Shown in pieces: positions 8,281-15,896 of a DNA stretch of 31,950 bases. The translations under genes and the position numbers were made by a program. Numbering within the stretch: position 1 is the stretch's first letter; every line of letters starts with the position of its first letter. Source of the stretch: JAEXNA01 sp050486105 (GTDB taxonomy: Bacteria > Vulcanimicrobiota > Xenobia > Xenobiales > JADMJV01); contig JBJHCR010000035.1 of assembly GCA_050486105.1 (NCBI GenBank), forward strand, positions 1-31,950, given 5' to 3'. Under the pieces are notes generated by a model. It saw only the letters and a program-made list of their open reading frames with translations, was not told where the DNA came from and ran no database searches.

Positions 8281-9258
8281 GTGCTCTTCGAACCGCCATC
8301 CGTTATGGTAGCCAAGACACCCAAAGAAACGTCGTTCACTGGCCGCAGCTTGGTGGCCATCAGAGATCTCAGTAGACCCGAGATCGACCGAGTCCTGAAG
8401 ATGGCCGAAAGTCTGAAACTCTGTCCAAGAAAAGCCCTGGAAGGCAAAGAGATCGCCCTGATATTCTACGAGGCCAGCACTCGAACTTACAACAGCTTCG
8501 TCACCGCTATCCACCAACTAGGCGGCCAAATCTGCGGGTTCTCCGATGCCTCGGGAACCTCAGTGGCCAAAGGCGAAACACTGCACGACACCATCAAAAT
8601 GTTCGAAGCCTACGCCGATGCCATCGTCATGAGGCATCCCAAAGATGGAGCGGCTCGTTGGGCGGCAGACACCTCCTCGGTGCCGGTGATCAATGCTGGA
8701 GACGGCAAGAACCAGCACCCTACCCAAACGTTGCTGGACCTTTACGCCATCAAGCAGACTCAAGGACGTCTGCAGGACCTTTCAGTGGCCATGGTGGGCG
8801 ACTTAAAGTACGGCCGAACGGTGCACTCTTTGGCCGAGGCTCTGGCTCTTTACCCGGGGAATGTGCTCCACCTAGTTTCTCCGGTCCAGTTGGAGATGCC
8901 CCAGGACCTGGTTCGCCAACTCACGGAGGAAGGGGTGGAACTCCATCAACATCGACGCTTGGAAGACGTATTAGACCAAGTAGACATTCTGTACGTCACT
9001 CGCATCCAACGAGAGAGGATGCCGGATCAATTCGAATATGAAAAGGTGAAGGGGATCTATCGATTGACCGCCGCCATGCTCAAGGATGTGCGAGCGAGCC
9101 TGAAGGTCCTCCATCCTTTGCCCAGAGTCGACGAGATCTCCGTCGACGTGGACCGCACCTCTCACGCCCACTATTTCCAGCAAGCTGCCGGAGGGGTTGA
9201 GGTTCGCCAAGCCTTGCTCGGATTGCTCTTGGGAACCCTGGGAGAGTCCCATGTCTGA
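8281..9258 (+). CDS. pyrB: Aspartate carbamoyltransferase catalytic chain
   Basis: This enzyme joins carbamoyl phosphate and L-aspartate to N-carbamoyl-L-aspartate, the committed step of pyrimidine synthesis. Numbering from the GTG at 8281 (325 aa), residues 62-69 FYEASTRT form the carbamoyl-phosphate loop, SVAKGETLHDT holds the 80s-loop lysine, GDGKNQHPTQTLLDL is the central phosphate/aspartate segment and HPLPRVDEI the 240s region. The position after STRT is Tyr, where the family usually has Arg. The GTG is chosen because AAGGG stands 8 nt before it; the frame extends upstream to a TTG at 8170, but that gives a 37-residue tail with no family match. A downstream ATG at 8305 is possible but has no ribosome-binding site. 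The gene overlaps pyrI by 8 nt, so a catalytic-regulatory complex as in E. coli ATCase is expected. Confidence 0.96.
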   Translation: MLFEPPSVMVAKTPKETSFTGRSLVAIRDLSRPEIDRVLKMAESLKLCPRKALEGKEIALIFYEASTRTYNSFVTAIHQLGGQICGFSDASGTSVAKGETLHDTIKMFEAYADAIVMRHPKDGAARWAADTSSVPVINAGDGKNQHPTQTLLDLYAIKQTQGRLQDLSVAMVGDLKYGRTVHSLAEALALYPGNVLHLVSPVQLEMPQDLVRQLTEEGVELHQHRRLEDVLDQVDILYVTRIQRERMPDQFEYEKVKGIYRLTAAMLKDVRASLKVLHPLPRVDEISVDVDRTSHAHYFQQAAGGVEVRQALLGLLLGTLGESHV

Positions 9259-9724
9259 GACCAAAGCCAAGTCCGAACGAGAATTCAAAGTCTTTCGCAT
9301 CGACAATGGGATCGTCATCGATCACCTGCCCCACTGGAGTGCCTATAAGGTCTTAGACATTCTCGGTCTGCGCGGAACAGACTCTTTGGTCACCGTTGGC
9401 TTCGGTCTCCAGAGCGACAAGATGGGGCAAAAAGATTTGATGAAGGTGGAGAACCTGACCCTCACCGCCCAAGACGTGAACCGCATTGCCCTGGTGGCTC
9501 CCAATGCCACTATCAACCGCATCGAAAACTCCGAGATCGTAGACAAATTTAAAGTTCTTCTGCCGGATCGCTTGGAGGGATTGGTTCGCTGCCCCAATCC
9601 TGGCTGCATCACTCACACCGAACCGGCCCCGGCTCGACACTTGACCTTACAAAGAACCCCTTTGGCCCTGCAGTGCCACTACTGCCTGAGCATAATTAGA
9701 GAGGCGGACCTAGAGCTGCTGTGA
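9251..9724 (+). CDS. pyrI: Aspartate carbamoyltransferase regulatory chain
   Basis: PyrI binds nucleotide effectors (CTP, ATP) in its N-terminal domain and docks on PyrB through a C-terminal zinc domain. The 157-aa product has FRIDNGIVIDHLPHWSAYK at 15-33, the allosteric-domain signature, and four zinc cysteines C114, C119, C142 and C145 (CPNPGC and CHYC), the usual C-x4-C...C-x2-C pattern. The ATG at 9251 follows GGAG and lies inside the end of pyrB; an upstream frame extension to 9197 is only antisense to good sense and is rejected. PyrI is scattered in bacteria and more typical of enterics and archaea, so its presence implies an allosteric, E. coli-like holoenzyme. The next gene, pyrD, overlaps by GTGA. 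Confidence 0.97.
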   Translation: MSETKAKSEREFKVFRIDNGIVIDHLPHWSAYKVLDILGLRGTDSLVTVGFGLQSDKMGQKDLMKVENLTLTAQDVNRIALVAPNATINRIENSEIVDKFKVLLPDRLEGLVRCPNPGCITHTEPAPARHLTLQRTPLALQCHYCLSIIREADLELL

Positions 9725-10770
9725 AGCTCTACCCCTATTTGCGGAACCTGATGTTCGGCCTGGAGGCCGAAACCGCCCATGAATGGGTAACCCGACTGAC
9801 CTCGGCAGCTTGCACCTGGGAGGCCGGGCGCCGAGCGCTGAAAAGGTGTCTTGCCGTAAGCGACCCGGTAGAACTCTTTGGAGTGCGCTTCCCAAACCGG
9901 GTGGGACTGGCTGCCGGATTCGACAAGCACGGACGCTTCGTGCAAGCCGCCGACGCCCTGGGCTTTGGACATCTCGAAGTAGGAGCCGTAACCCCGGTGG
10001 GACAAGTTGGTAACCCCAGACCGCGACTCTTTCGCATCCCCGAGCACCAAGCCTTGAGGAACCGAATGGGTTTCAATAACGAGGGAGCCGAAGCCGTGGC
10101 CCATCGGTTGGAACGAATCAAGAACCGCACCATTCCGTTAGGAATCAACCTAGGGAAAAATGCCGAGACGCCCCTGGAGGCTGCCGCAGACGACTATTGC
10201 GCCACCTTGGCGCGGCTGCACTCCCTGGCCGATTTTTTCGTCGTCAACGTAAGCAGCCCAAACACGGCCGGGCTTCGCGACTTGCAGCAAGAGGAACATT
10301 TGGCTCGCATTTTGGACAAACTCAACCGGACCAACCTCAGCCTGGGGCAACCGAAACCTCTGCTTCTCAAGATTAGCCCGGACTTGGATAACCCGGCCCT
10401 AGAGGGCATCACCCAAATGGCCCCTCGTTATGTCCAAGGCCTGGTGGCCACCAACACCACTCTTGCGAGAGTGCCTCCGTACCATCAGGTGCCCCCCGAA
10501 GGAGGGCTCAGCGGGCGACCTTTGAGCAGCCGCTCGGTGGAGGTCGTGAGGAAACTGCGAGAGCACTGCAAGAGCGACTTCCCCATCATTGGGGTGGGCG
10601 GAATCCATGACGGTGAAAGTGTCAAAGACATGGTAGGCGCTGGAGCGAACCTTGTGCAGGTCTACACTGCGCTAGTCTATGAAGGCCCGCTGCTGCCAAG
10701 GCGGTTGGCCTTGGCCGCAGCGGAAGCGGCAACAGGTGCTCTCAAGACCACCAGGAACTCAAATCTATGA
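9721..10770 (+). CDS. pyrD: Dihydroorotate dehydrogenase, class 2 (quinone-dependent)
   Basis: This FMN enzyme oxidises dihydroorotate to orotate and passes electrons to the respiratory quinone at the inner membrane. The 349-aa length and the N-terminal helical extension (residues 1-40, ETAHEWVTRL) are class 2 features. VGLAAGFDKHG (61-71), NRMGFNNEG (114-122), PLGINLGKN and NVSSPNTAGLR (176-186) follow, with Ser179 as the catalytic base expected for class 2; class 1 uses Cys. GVGGIHDG and the AGANLVQVYTALVYEGP segment hold the FMN phosphate. No pyrK electron-transfer subunit is nearby, consistent with quinone use. The GTG at 9721 overlaps the pyrI stop as GTGA. mqnE elsewhere in this window indicates menaquinone as a plausible acceptor. 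Confidence 0.96.
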   Translation: MKLYPYLRNLMFGLEAETAHEWVTRLTSAACTWEAGRRALKRCLAVSDPVELFGVRFPNRVGLAAGFDKHGRFVQAADALGFGHLEVGAVTPVGQVGNPRPRLFRIPEHQALRNRMGFNNEGAEAVAHRLERIKNRTIPLGINLGKNAETPLEAAADDYCATLARLHSLADFFVVNVSSPNTAGLRDLQQEEHLARILDKLNRTNLSLGQPKPLLLKISPDLDNPALEGITQMAPRYVQGLVATNTTLARVPPYHQVPPEGGLSGRPLSSRSVEVVRKLREHCKSDFPIIGVGGIHDGESVKDMVGAGANLVQVYTALVYEGPLLPRRLALAAAEAATGALKTTRNSNL

Positions 10771-11432
10771 GACTGAGAACCAAACAGCTTGCCGAATTTC
10801 TGATGGACGCGGAGGTCCTCAAATTTGGAGAATTCGAACTCAAAAGCGGTCAGAGCTCACCGTATTACTTCAACTTCGGCGAAGTCCATTCGGGAAAGAC
10901 TCTCTCGACCCTTGGCCAGCATCTGGCTGCCCAGTGTGTGAACAAGTTGGGAACGGGATTCGAGGTGGTCTACGGCCCCCCATATAAAGCTATATCTTTA
11001 GCGGTGGTGACCTGCACCCAACTCTGGTCTGAACACCAATTGGACCGCCCGTTTTTGACCTACCGAAAAGAAGAGAAAAAGCACGGAGAGGGCGGCGTTT
11101 TTCTAGGTCACCATCTGCAGGATGGCGACCGAGTTGTCATGGTGGACGACGTCATGACCTCGGGAGACACGAAAATAGAGGCCCTTCAACGCCTGCAGCA
11201 GGAAGCCGAGCGCGTGGGGGTCCGCCCTCCTCGCTGCATAGCTCTAGTGGTGGTGGTGGACCGCCAAGAGAGAGACAGGAACGGCAACACCGCCTCGGCC
11301 GTTTTCACTGAACAAACCGGAATTCCGGTGTTGGCCCTGGCTAACGCCGCCGAACTCTTTGCCAGCCTTAGAGGGGATCGCCTCACTGAGCAGCAGTACA
11401 CCGAAGCCATGGCCCACCTGGAACACAAATGA
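10767..11432 (+). CDS. pyrE: Orotate phosphoribosyltransferase
   Basis: PyrE transfers phosphoribose from PRPP to orotate, giving orotidine 5'-phosphate. The 221-aa product has FELKSGQSSPYYFNFG (residues 23-38), YGPPYKAISLA (69-79), the flexible catalytic loop RKEEKKHGEGG (100-110) and the PRPP-binding VVMVDDVMTSGDT (123-135), all at family positions. The length and arrangement resemble the E. coli-type enzyme. The start overlaps the pyrD stop as ATGA and its stop overlaps the pyrF start as ATGA, so expression is coupled within the operon. Confidence 0.96.
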   Translation: MRLRTKQLAEFLMDAEVLKFGEFELKSGQSSPYYFNFGEVHSGKTLSTLGQHLAAQCVNKLGTGFEVVYGPPYKAISLAVVTCTQLWSEHQLDRPFLTYRKEEKKHGEGGVFLGHHLQDGDRVVMVDDVMTSGDTKIEALQRLQQEAERVGVRPPRCIALVVVVDRQERDRNGNTASAVFTEQTGIPVLALANAAELFASLRGDRLTEQQYTEAMAHLEHK

Positions 11433-12220
11433 ACACTTTTCTCCAACGTCTGGAGACCTCGGCTCATCATTCCAAGACCCTGTTGTGCCTGGGCCTGGAC
11501 CCCGACCCCGATAGGATCGCTCTCGTCCTAGGCGATGGTGGAGTACAATCCGCCGAGCGTTACCTCAACCAGGTGCTCGATGCTTTGGACATCGCCCCGG
11601 CTGCTTTCAAACCGAACCTAGCTTACTTCGAGCAATACGGCTCGGCAGGGCTCGCTATGCTAGAGCGCCTTTTGCCCAGACTCGCACCCGTCCCAGTGAT
11701 CCTCGACGCCAAGCGCGGAGATATTGGCCGTTCCAGTGCCGCCTACGCTCGAGCCCTGTTCCTCGCCTGGCAAGGCGATGCTGCTACCGTCAGCCCGTGG
11801 ATGGGCCAAGATTCGGTGGACCCCTTTCTCGAACACTGCCCGGAGAGAGGCGTCTATCTGTTGCTGAGAACCTCCAACCCCGGTCATCAGGACCTGCAGA
11901 AAAACACCTGGCGGCAGTTGGCCCAGGAGGTGAAAGAATGGGCTCAGCCCGGACTGGGAGCCGTGGTAGGGGCCACCAACGCTGAAGACTTGAAGCGGGC
12001 CACCGAGCTTCTCCCTGGAGTACCGCTGCTGATCCCCGGGGTTGGCAGCCAAGGCGGCACTCCCGAAGAGGTTATGGAGGTCCTCAAGAGCACCTCTGCG
12101 CCCTGGCTCCACCGAGTGAACGTCTCTTCGGCTTTTCTCTTCGCCTCCTCGGGGCCAGACTTCGCCAGAGCCGCCGCCCTGGCAGCCAGGGGCTACGCCG
12201 AGCGATTGGCCTGGCAATAA
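11429..12220 (+). CDS. pyrF: Orotidine 5'-phosphate decarboxylase, type 2
   Basis: PyrF decarboxylates OMP to UMP, ending the de novo pathway. The 263-aa length and the pattern LCLGLDPD (18-26), FKPNLAYFEQYG (60-71), ILDAKRGDIGRSSAAYA (91-107), VSPWMGQDSVDPF and RTSNPG place it in the longer type 2 subfamily, as in mycobacteria and myxobacteria, rather than the ~230-aa E. coli type. Lys95 in DAKRGDIG is the catalytic lysine and GATNAEDL lies in the C-terminal half. The ATGA overlap with pyrE couples it to the operon. A 51-bp gap then separates it from a secreted-protein gene, so the pyr unit may end here. No hairpin with a T-run is visible after the stop. Confidence 0.95.
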   Translation: MNTFLQRLETSAHHSKTLLCLGLDPDPDRIALVLGDGGVQSAERYLNQVLDALDIAPAAFKPNLAYFEQYGSAGLAMLERLLPRLAPVPVILDAKRGDIGRSSAAYARALFLAWQGDAATVSPWMGQDSVDPFLEHCPERGVYLLLRTSNPGHQDLQKNTWRQLAQEVKEWAQPGLGAVVGATNAEDLKRATELLPGVPLLIPGVGSQGGTPEEVMEVLKSTSAPWLHRVNVSSAFLFASSGPDFARAAALAARGYAERLAWQ

Positions 12221-12271
12221 GGATCACTCAGCTCCTAGAGGTTCGGATCGGCCTCCGTGGAAGAGGCGTTC

Positions 12272-12664
12272 ATGAAGAAATTGTTGATCCTCAGCTTCCT
12301 TACCTTAGCCCTAACCTCCGGAACTCACGGAGAGCCGAAGTCAGAGTGGGTCGAACTCCACCTCGACGCCGATTGGAATAAGTTCGAAAAAGACGAGACT
12401 CAAATCTTCGAAGGCATCCTAGAGTACGTAGAAGACCCGGAAACCATCTCCTTTGTCATGCGCTTCAACCCCTACAAACTGGCGCTTGTTCAGCCTGGTG
12501 AAGAGCCCAGCTCCGGTTCTCTGCGCTTGGATGTCTACGGCCGCTCTCCCGATCTCAAACCGTTTGTCGGAAAGCGAGTTCAAATCGAAGGCAAACGCGA
12601 GCAGATGGAGGTCGAAGGCACCTTCTTTGACGAGATCTGGCCTGCACGAGTGCGAGAACGCTGA
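12272..12664 (+). CDS. Small secreted protein, possible OB-like beta domain, function unknown
   Basis: From the ATG at 12272 the product is 130 aa. MKKLLILSFLTLALTSGTHG is a signal peptide, cleaved near residue 20. The mature part of about 110 residues is charged and beta-prone, with IFEGILEYVEDPETISFVMR, a later LRLDVYGRS and FVGKRVQIEGKREQMEVEG; the order of strands and the 'G-K-x-V-x-I-x-G' turn recall an OB-type barrel, though I cannot assign a family. There is no cysteine in the mature protein. The ATG is chosen over the GTG at 12257 because AGAGG lies just before it and because the signal peptide then starts with MKK. It sits between pyrF and an alpha/beta hydrolase on the same strand; nothing ties it to pyrimidines. 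Confidence 0.75.
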   Translation: MKKLLILSFLTLALTSGTHGEPKSEWVELHLDADWNKFEKDETQIFEGILEYVEDPETISFVMRFNPYKLALVQPGEEPSSGSLRLDVYGRSPDLKPFVGKRVQIEGKREQMEVEGTFFDEIWPARVRER

Positions 12665-12712
12665 AAACTTGAAAAAGGTGGAGATCCCACACCACCTCGC
12701 GAAGGGGCCGCC

Positions 12713-13411
12713 ATGAATGTACTGCTGCTGCATGGATTCACCGGCTCGTTGGAGACGGTGGAGCCCCTGAATACCCTGCTGACAGAAAATGGCTACCGGG
12801 TGGCCACCCCGATCCTTCGGGGTCACGGCAGCGAGCCGGATCACCTTTTCAAAGTGACTTGGCGAGATTGGGCCGCAGATGCGAGAACTGCTCTCCTTAA
12901 GATGGAAAGCCCGGACCCGGTAGCTGTGATCGGGCTCTCCATGGGTTCCCTCCTTGCTTGCCACCTGGCTGCTGAATTGCCCAGCAAGGTGAGTCGAATC
13001 GCTCTGCTGGCTCCGGCCTTCTCCTTTCGCTCTCCCCTAATACCATTTGCCGCCTTGCTGAGAACGTTCACCGACACCTGGCCGGCCCAGCCAGAGTTCG
13101 TCGATCCCAAGCTTTACGCCACCAATTCGAATTACCCTGAGTTTCCTATCGAAAGCCTAGAGTCTCTCCTGAGCTACATTCCGGTGGTAGAAACTCTGTT
13201 GCCTCACCTGCGTTGTCCAGTAGGGGTCTTCACCTCCACACGCGACAAGATCATCGCCCGCTCGGTCCCTAAGAAGCTCTCAAAAAAGCTAAAGCATGTG
13301 GAGCAGAAGTCCTACACCTACCATAAGGGTGGCCACGAAATGCTCCAGGATCTCGACCGAGACCAGGTCTGTGCCGACGTTCTTGAGTTTCTAGGTGGCT
13401 CTCAGGTCTAA
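12713..13411 (+). CDS. Alpha/beta hydrolase, carboxylesterase/monoacylglycerol lipase-like
   Basis: The 232-aa product has LLLHGFTGS at 4-12 (oxyanion region), GLSMGS with nucleophile Ser76, Asp178 in TSTRDK and His208 in KGGHEM, a complete Ser-Asp-His triad in the expected order. The overall form, with a short lid and the HG.TGS start, matches the Est30-like carboxylesterase and monoacylglycerol lipase group; the substrate is probably a small ester or monoglyceride. It has no signal peptide and should be cytoplasmic. AAGGGG stands 5 nt before the ATG. Its 3' end overlaps the convergent comF-like gene by 21 bp. A second hydrolase at 19710-20540 has the same layout but a Cys nucleophile, so they look like distant paralogues. 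Confidence 0.88.
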   Translation: MNVLLLHGFTGSLETVEPLNTLLTENGYRVATPILRGHGSEPDHLFKVTWRDWAADARTALLKMESPDPVAVIGLSMGSLLACHLAAELPSKVSRIALLAPAFSFRSPLIPFAALLRTFTDTWPAQPEFVDPKLYATNSNYPEFPIESLESLLSYIPVVETLLPHLRCPVGVFTSTRDKIIARSVPKKLSKKLKHVEQKSYTYHKGGHEMLQDLDRDQVCADVLEFLGGSQV

Positions 13412-14068
13412 ATGGCCAGGGGATTCCTCGGCCCTGCTGCCAGCCAGACAGAAAGCCAATGTTTGGCTGTAGCCCAATCCTCGAGCTGTCTGGATGGCTT
13501 GACCCATAGTGGCTCCGGTGGTGATCACATCGTCAAGGAGAAGCAAGGTTCCGCTGCTTTTCGGCCTGGGAGCATTCGACTCATCAGCTGTTCTGCTCTC
13601 CGGCAAGCGATGCTGTCGTTGCCGGGCGGATAGTCCACGACTCGATCGGGGAAGGACAGTAAACCGACTTCGATCCTCGCCTGGGATGGCCGACCATCCC
13701 AGGCATCGACAAACTTGGTCTTCAAGCAATTTAGGTAGGGAGAACCCCCGATAGCGAAATCCCTCTCGGGAAGGTGGAAGTCCCATGACTGCTGTGATTC
13801 TCTCTGATGACCACAACTCCCTGACTCGCTCCACGGCCATTTCGGTCAGCTCTCGGCCGACAGCCAATTGGCCGCGCCGCTTGATCGCCTTCACCGAACG
13901 ACCCACCGGCCCGTGGTAGTCGCCCAAAGTCTGGATAGTGACCCCATGAACCTCGACTGTGACAGGAGCGAGAGCGGATCTACAGTCAGCGCAGAGATAG
14001 AACCCGGTTTCCGCCCCACAACCAAAACAGCTCGGGGGGAAAAGCCAACCCCCGAGGACATCGATCAA
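13391..14068 (-). CDS. ComF family protein (zinc-finger phosphoribosyltransferase-like)
   Basis: The 225-aa product matches ComF: residues 8-13 WLFPPS, then Cys14, Cys17, Cys26 and Cys29 in two CxxC pairs (a small zinc ribbon), followed by a type I phosphoribosyltransferase domain with IKRRGQLAVGREL, LPPSREGFRYRGFS, RGLSARQRQHR and LLLLDDVITTGATM (174-187), the PRPP-binding loop. ComF supports DNA uptake in naturally competent bacteria; homologues are widespread, and the enzymatic reaction is unknown. The start is a TTG at 14068 overlapping the upstream stop as TTGA. The product begins at the residue where the family usually starts, so this unusual start is likely right. No other competence genes are in the window. 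Confidence 0.9.
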   Translation of the reverse strand: MIDVLGGWLFPPSCFGCGAETGFYLCADCRSALAPVTVEVHGVTIQTLGDYHGPVGRSVKAIKRRGQLAVGRELTEMAVERVRELWSSERITAVMGLPPSREGFRYRGFSLPKLLEDQVCRCLGWSAIPGEDRSRFTVLPRSSRGLSARQRQHRLPESRTADESNAPRPKSSGTLLLLDDVITTGATMGQAIQTARGLGYSQTLAFCLAGSRAEESPGHLDLRAT

Positions 14069-15147
14069 TCTGAGGAAATGGATTTTCTCTCCAACCGAGC
14101 CCCACTGGCCAGCAAGACGCCAGAAAACTGTCGACCAGACTCCAGGTGACAGGAGGAACCAACTAGGCTCGAGATCACCTCGGTGCCAGGCTCAAGCGAG
14201 GTGTGAGACCAGATCACCGAATCGCTGACTCTGGCCCCTGCCCCTACTCTCACTCCATCACCGAGCACCACCGGACCCTCAATGCGAACTCCAGCTTCGA
14301 TCACCACTCCGGTGCCGAGCAGAATCGGGGGAATCAGGATGGCTTCATCACTAATGGAGACCCGAGCGTTGACGAAAATCTGGGGGCGGATCTCATTCCC
14401 AGGCAAGGTCAAAAAAGACTCGTGGTGGAGCAGATCTCGATGGGCCTGTCGGTAAGCCAACGGTTCTCCAATATCCTGCCAATAGACTTCTTCGTCTTGA
14501 GATTGGGTGTAGGCATAGACCCGACCTTGATCCCCCACCAAGCTCGGAAAGAGATGCTGAGCGAAATCGAAAGGTTGGACATCGGGGATGTGATCGAAGA
14601 TCTCGGGCTCGAGTATATAGATGCCCGTATTAAGCCAGTTCAACGCAGAATCGTTGGTGACGGGCTTCTCGACGAACCGCAGCACCCGATTGTCTGCTGA
14701 GGTTTCCATCAGTCCGAATCTTCGACCCGATCTGACAGGAAGAGCCGCAATAGTGCACAGTGCTCCTCGTTCCCTATGGAACTCGAGCATAGCGGAGAGA
14801 TTCAAGTTGGTGAGGCAGTCCGTCCCTACCACGCAGAAGGTGTCCGAGAAGTGCTCCCTAGCCAGCCTTACACCTCCAGCGGTTCCCGAAAGTTCCGACT
14901 CCACCGTCAGGTGGCATTGAGGGATGCCAGGCTCGTGGCAAAAACTCTCGTCGGCCAAGACCGCTGTCACCGCACGATGGAGATAATGAAGATTTATGAC
15001 CACCTGCTCCACCTGGTGAGAGCCCAACCAGCGAAGCAGATGCTCGATGACTGGCCGATTGGCAATAGGAATCAGGGCTGCCGGCAACGTGTAAGTGAGC
15101 GGGTAGAGACCAGTAGCCGCTCCAGCAGCCAGAACCATGGCCTTCAC
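14065..15147 (-). CDS. Nucleotidyltransferase-like protein (NDP-sugar pyrophosphorylase fold) with altered catalytic signature
   Basis: The 360-aa product has the layout of mannose-1-phosphate guanylyltransferase/glucose-1-phosphate thymidylyltransferase relatives: an N-terminal Rossmann-like domain (MKAMVLAAG), VVGTDCL with the metal-site Asp, FVEKP, NTGIYILEPE, WQDIGEPLAYRQAH, then a left-handed beta-helix from about residue 245 (hexapeptide-like GTGVVIEAGVRIEGPVVLGD). The nucleotide-binding signature GxGTRLxPLT reads G-A-A-T-G-L-Y-P-L-T at residues 9-18, so the Arg is Gly13. In the PKPLVPV segment the Lys is Ala23. Both residues are normally needed for catalysis. It may be an inactive or regulatory paralogue, as with GMPPA beside GMPPB. 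The GTG at 15147 has GGAGG 7 nt before it and overlaps the WecG-like stop as GTGA; a GTG at 15153 is less well placed. Confidence 0.85.
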   Translation of the reverse strand: MKAMVLAAGAATGLYPLTYTLPAALIPIANRPVIEHLLRWLGSHQVEQVVINLHYLHRAVTAVLADESFCHEPGIPQCHLTVESELSGTAGGVRLAREHFSDTFCVVGTDCLTNLNLSAMLEFHRERGALCTIAALPVRSGRRFGLMETSADNRVLRFVEKPVTNDSALNWLNTGIYILEPEIFDHIPDVQPFDFAQHLFPSLVGDQGRVYAYTQSQDEEVYWQDIGEPLAYRQAHRDLLHHESFLTLPGNEIRPQIFVNARVSISDEAILIPPILLGTGVVIEAGVRIEGPVVLGDGVRVGAGARVSDSVIWSHTSLEPGTEVISSLVGSSCHLESGRQFSGVLLASGARLERKSISSD

Positions 15148-15896
15148 GAACACACCTCCACGGCCTTCTTAGGGCCCTTGAGAACTTTCAACGCAAAGAG
15201 CGGGAGACTCATCAGCCTCCTCCACCGACTGGGCTGGAGAAGGAAGCGATAGAACCATTCCAAGTGCAATCTCTGGAAGAGCACAGGAGCCCTCTGCACC
15301 CGGCCCGCGTAGACGTCGAAGCTTCCACCCACTCCGACTCCCAGGCGGACGCCGGCGGCTTCCAGGCGCTCCCGATTTCGATCGATGAAGGCTTCCTGAC
15401 GGGGAAATCCGAGAGCCACAAACAAGACCTGGGGTCGCGCTTGTTCCAGGGTACAAAGGACGAATTCCTCATCCTGCTGATACCCATCGAGACAGCCCGC
15501 GACTTCGAACGATACCTGCTGCTGGAGTCGTGCCACCGCCTCTTCAGCCACCCCTGGAGCCCCTCCATAAAAAAAGAAGCGAGTGTCGACGGGAGCCTGG
15601 CGCAACATCTCCAAGAGAAGTTCCACTCCGGCGATCCTTCCCGGTGCTTGCAAACCCGCCAAGCGCGCCGCCAAGACAACGCCAATCCCATCGGGAACCA
15701 CGAGTTCGGCCTTCTCTACAACCTCGGCAAAATCTCTATCCGTCTGGGCAGCCATGACCATTTCGGTTCCCAAGGTGACCACCAGTCTCAGCCCTGTTCC
15801 AGCTAAGGATCCTCGGAGATACTCCAGGCACAGGCTCCGATCGATGGGATTGAAAGGGATTCCGAGAACTCGATAACGGGGAAGTTCACTCGGCAT
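15144..15896 (-). CDS. WecG/TagA/CpsF family glycosyltransferase (GT26)
   Basis: The product is 250 aa from the ATG at 15896, typical for GT26 enzymes, which move a sugar (often N-acetylmannosamine-type) onto an undecaprenyl-diphosphate-linked glycan in teichoic acid, enterobacterial common antigen or exopolysaccharide assembly. Family motifs include VTLGTEMVMAA (40-50), ELVVPDGIGVVLAARL (64-79) with the catalytic Asp69, FFFYGGAPGVAEEA, VALGFPRQEAFIDRN and GVGVGGSFDVYAGRVQRAP. The frame extends upstream into the histidine kinase gene, but everything before residue 1 here is kinase-antiphase sequence. An ATG at 15905 is an alternative start. The start overlaps the kinase stop by 11 bp and the end overlaps the nucleotidyltransferase gene by GTGA, suggesting coordinated surface-glycan expression. 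Confidence 0.92.
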   Translation of the reverse strand: MPSELPRYRVLGIPFNPIDRSLCLEYLRGSLAGTGLRLVVTLGTEMVMAAQTDRDFAEVVEKAELVVPDGIGVVLAARLAGLQAPGRIAGVELLLEMLRQAPVDTRFFFYGGAPGVAEEAVARLQQQVSFEVAGCLDGYQQDEEFVLCTLEQARPQVLFVALGFPRQEAFIDRNRERLEAAGVRLGVGVGGSFDVYAGRVQRAPVLFQRLHLEWFYRFLLQPSRWRRLMSLPLFALKVLKGPKKAVEVCS

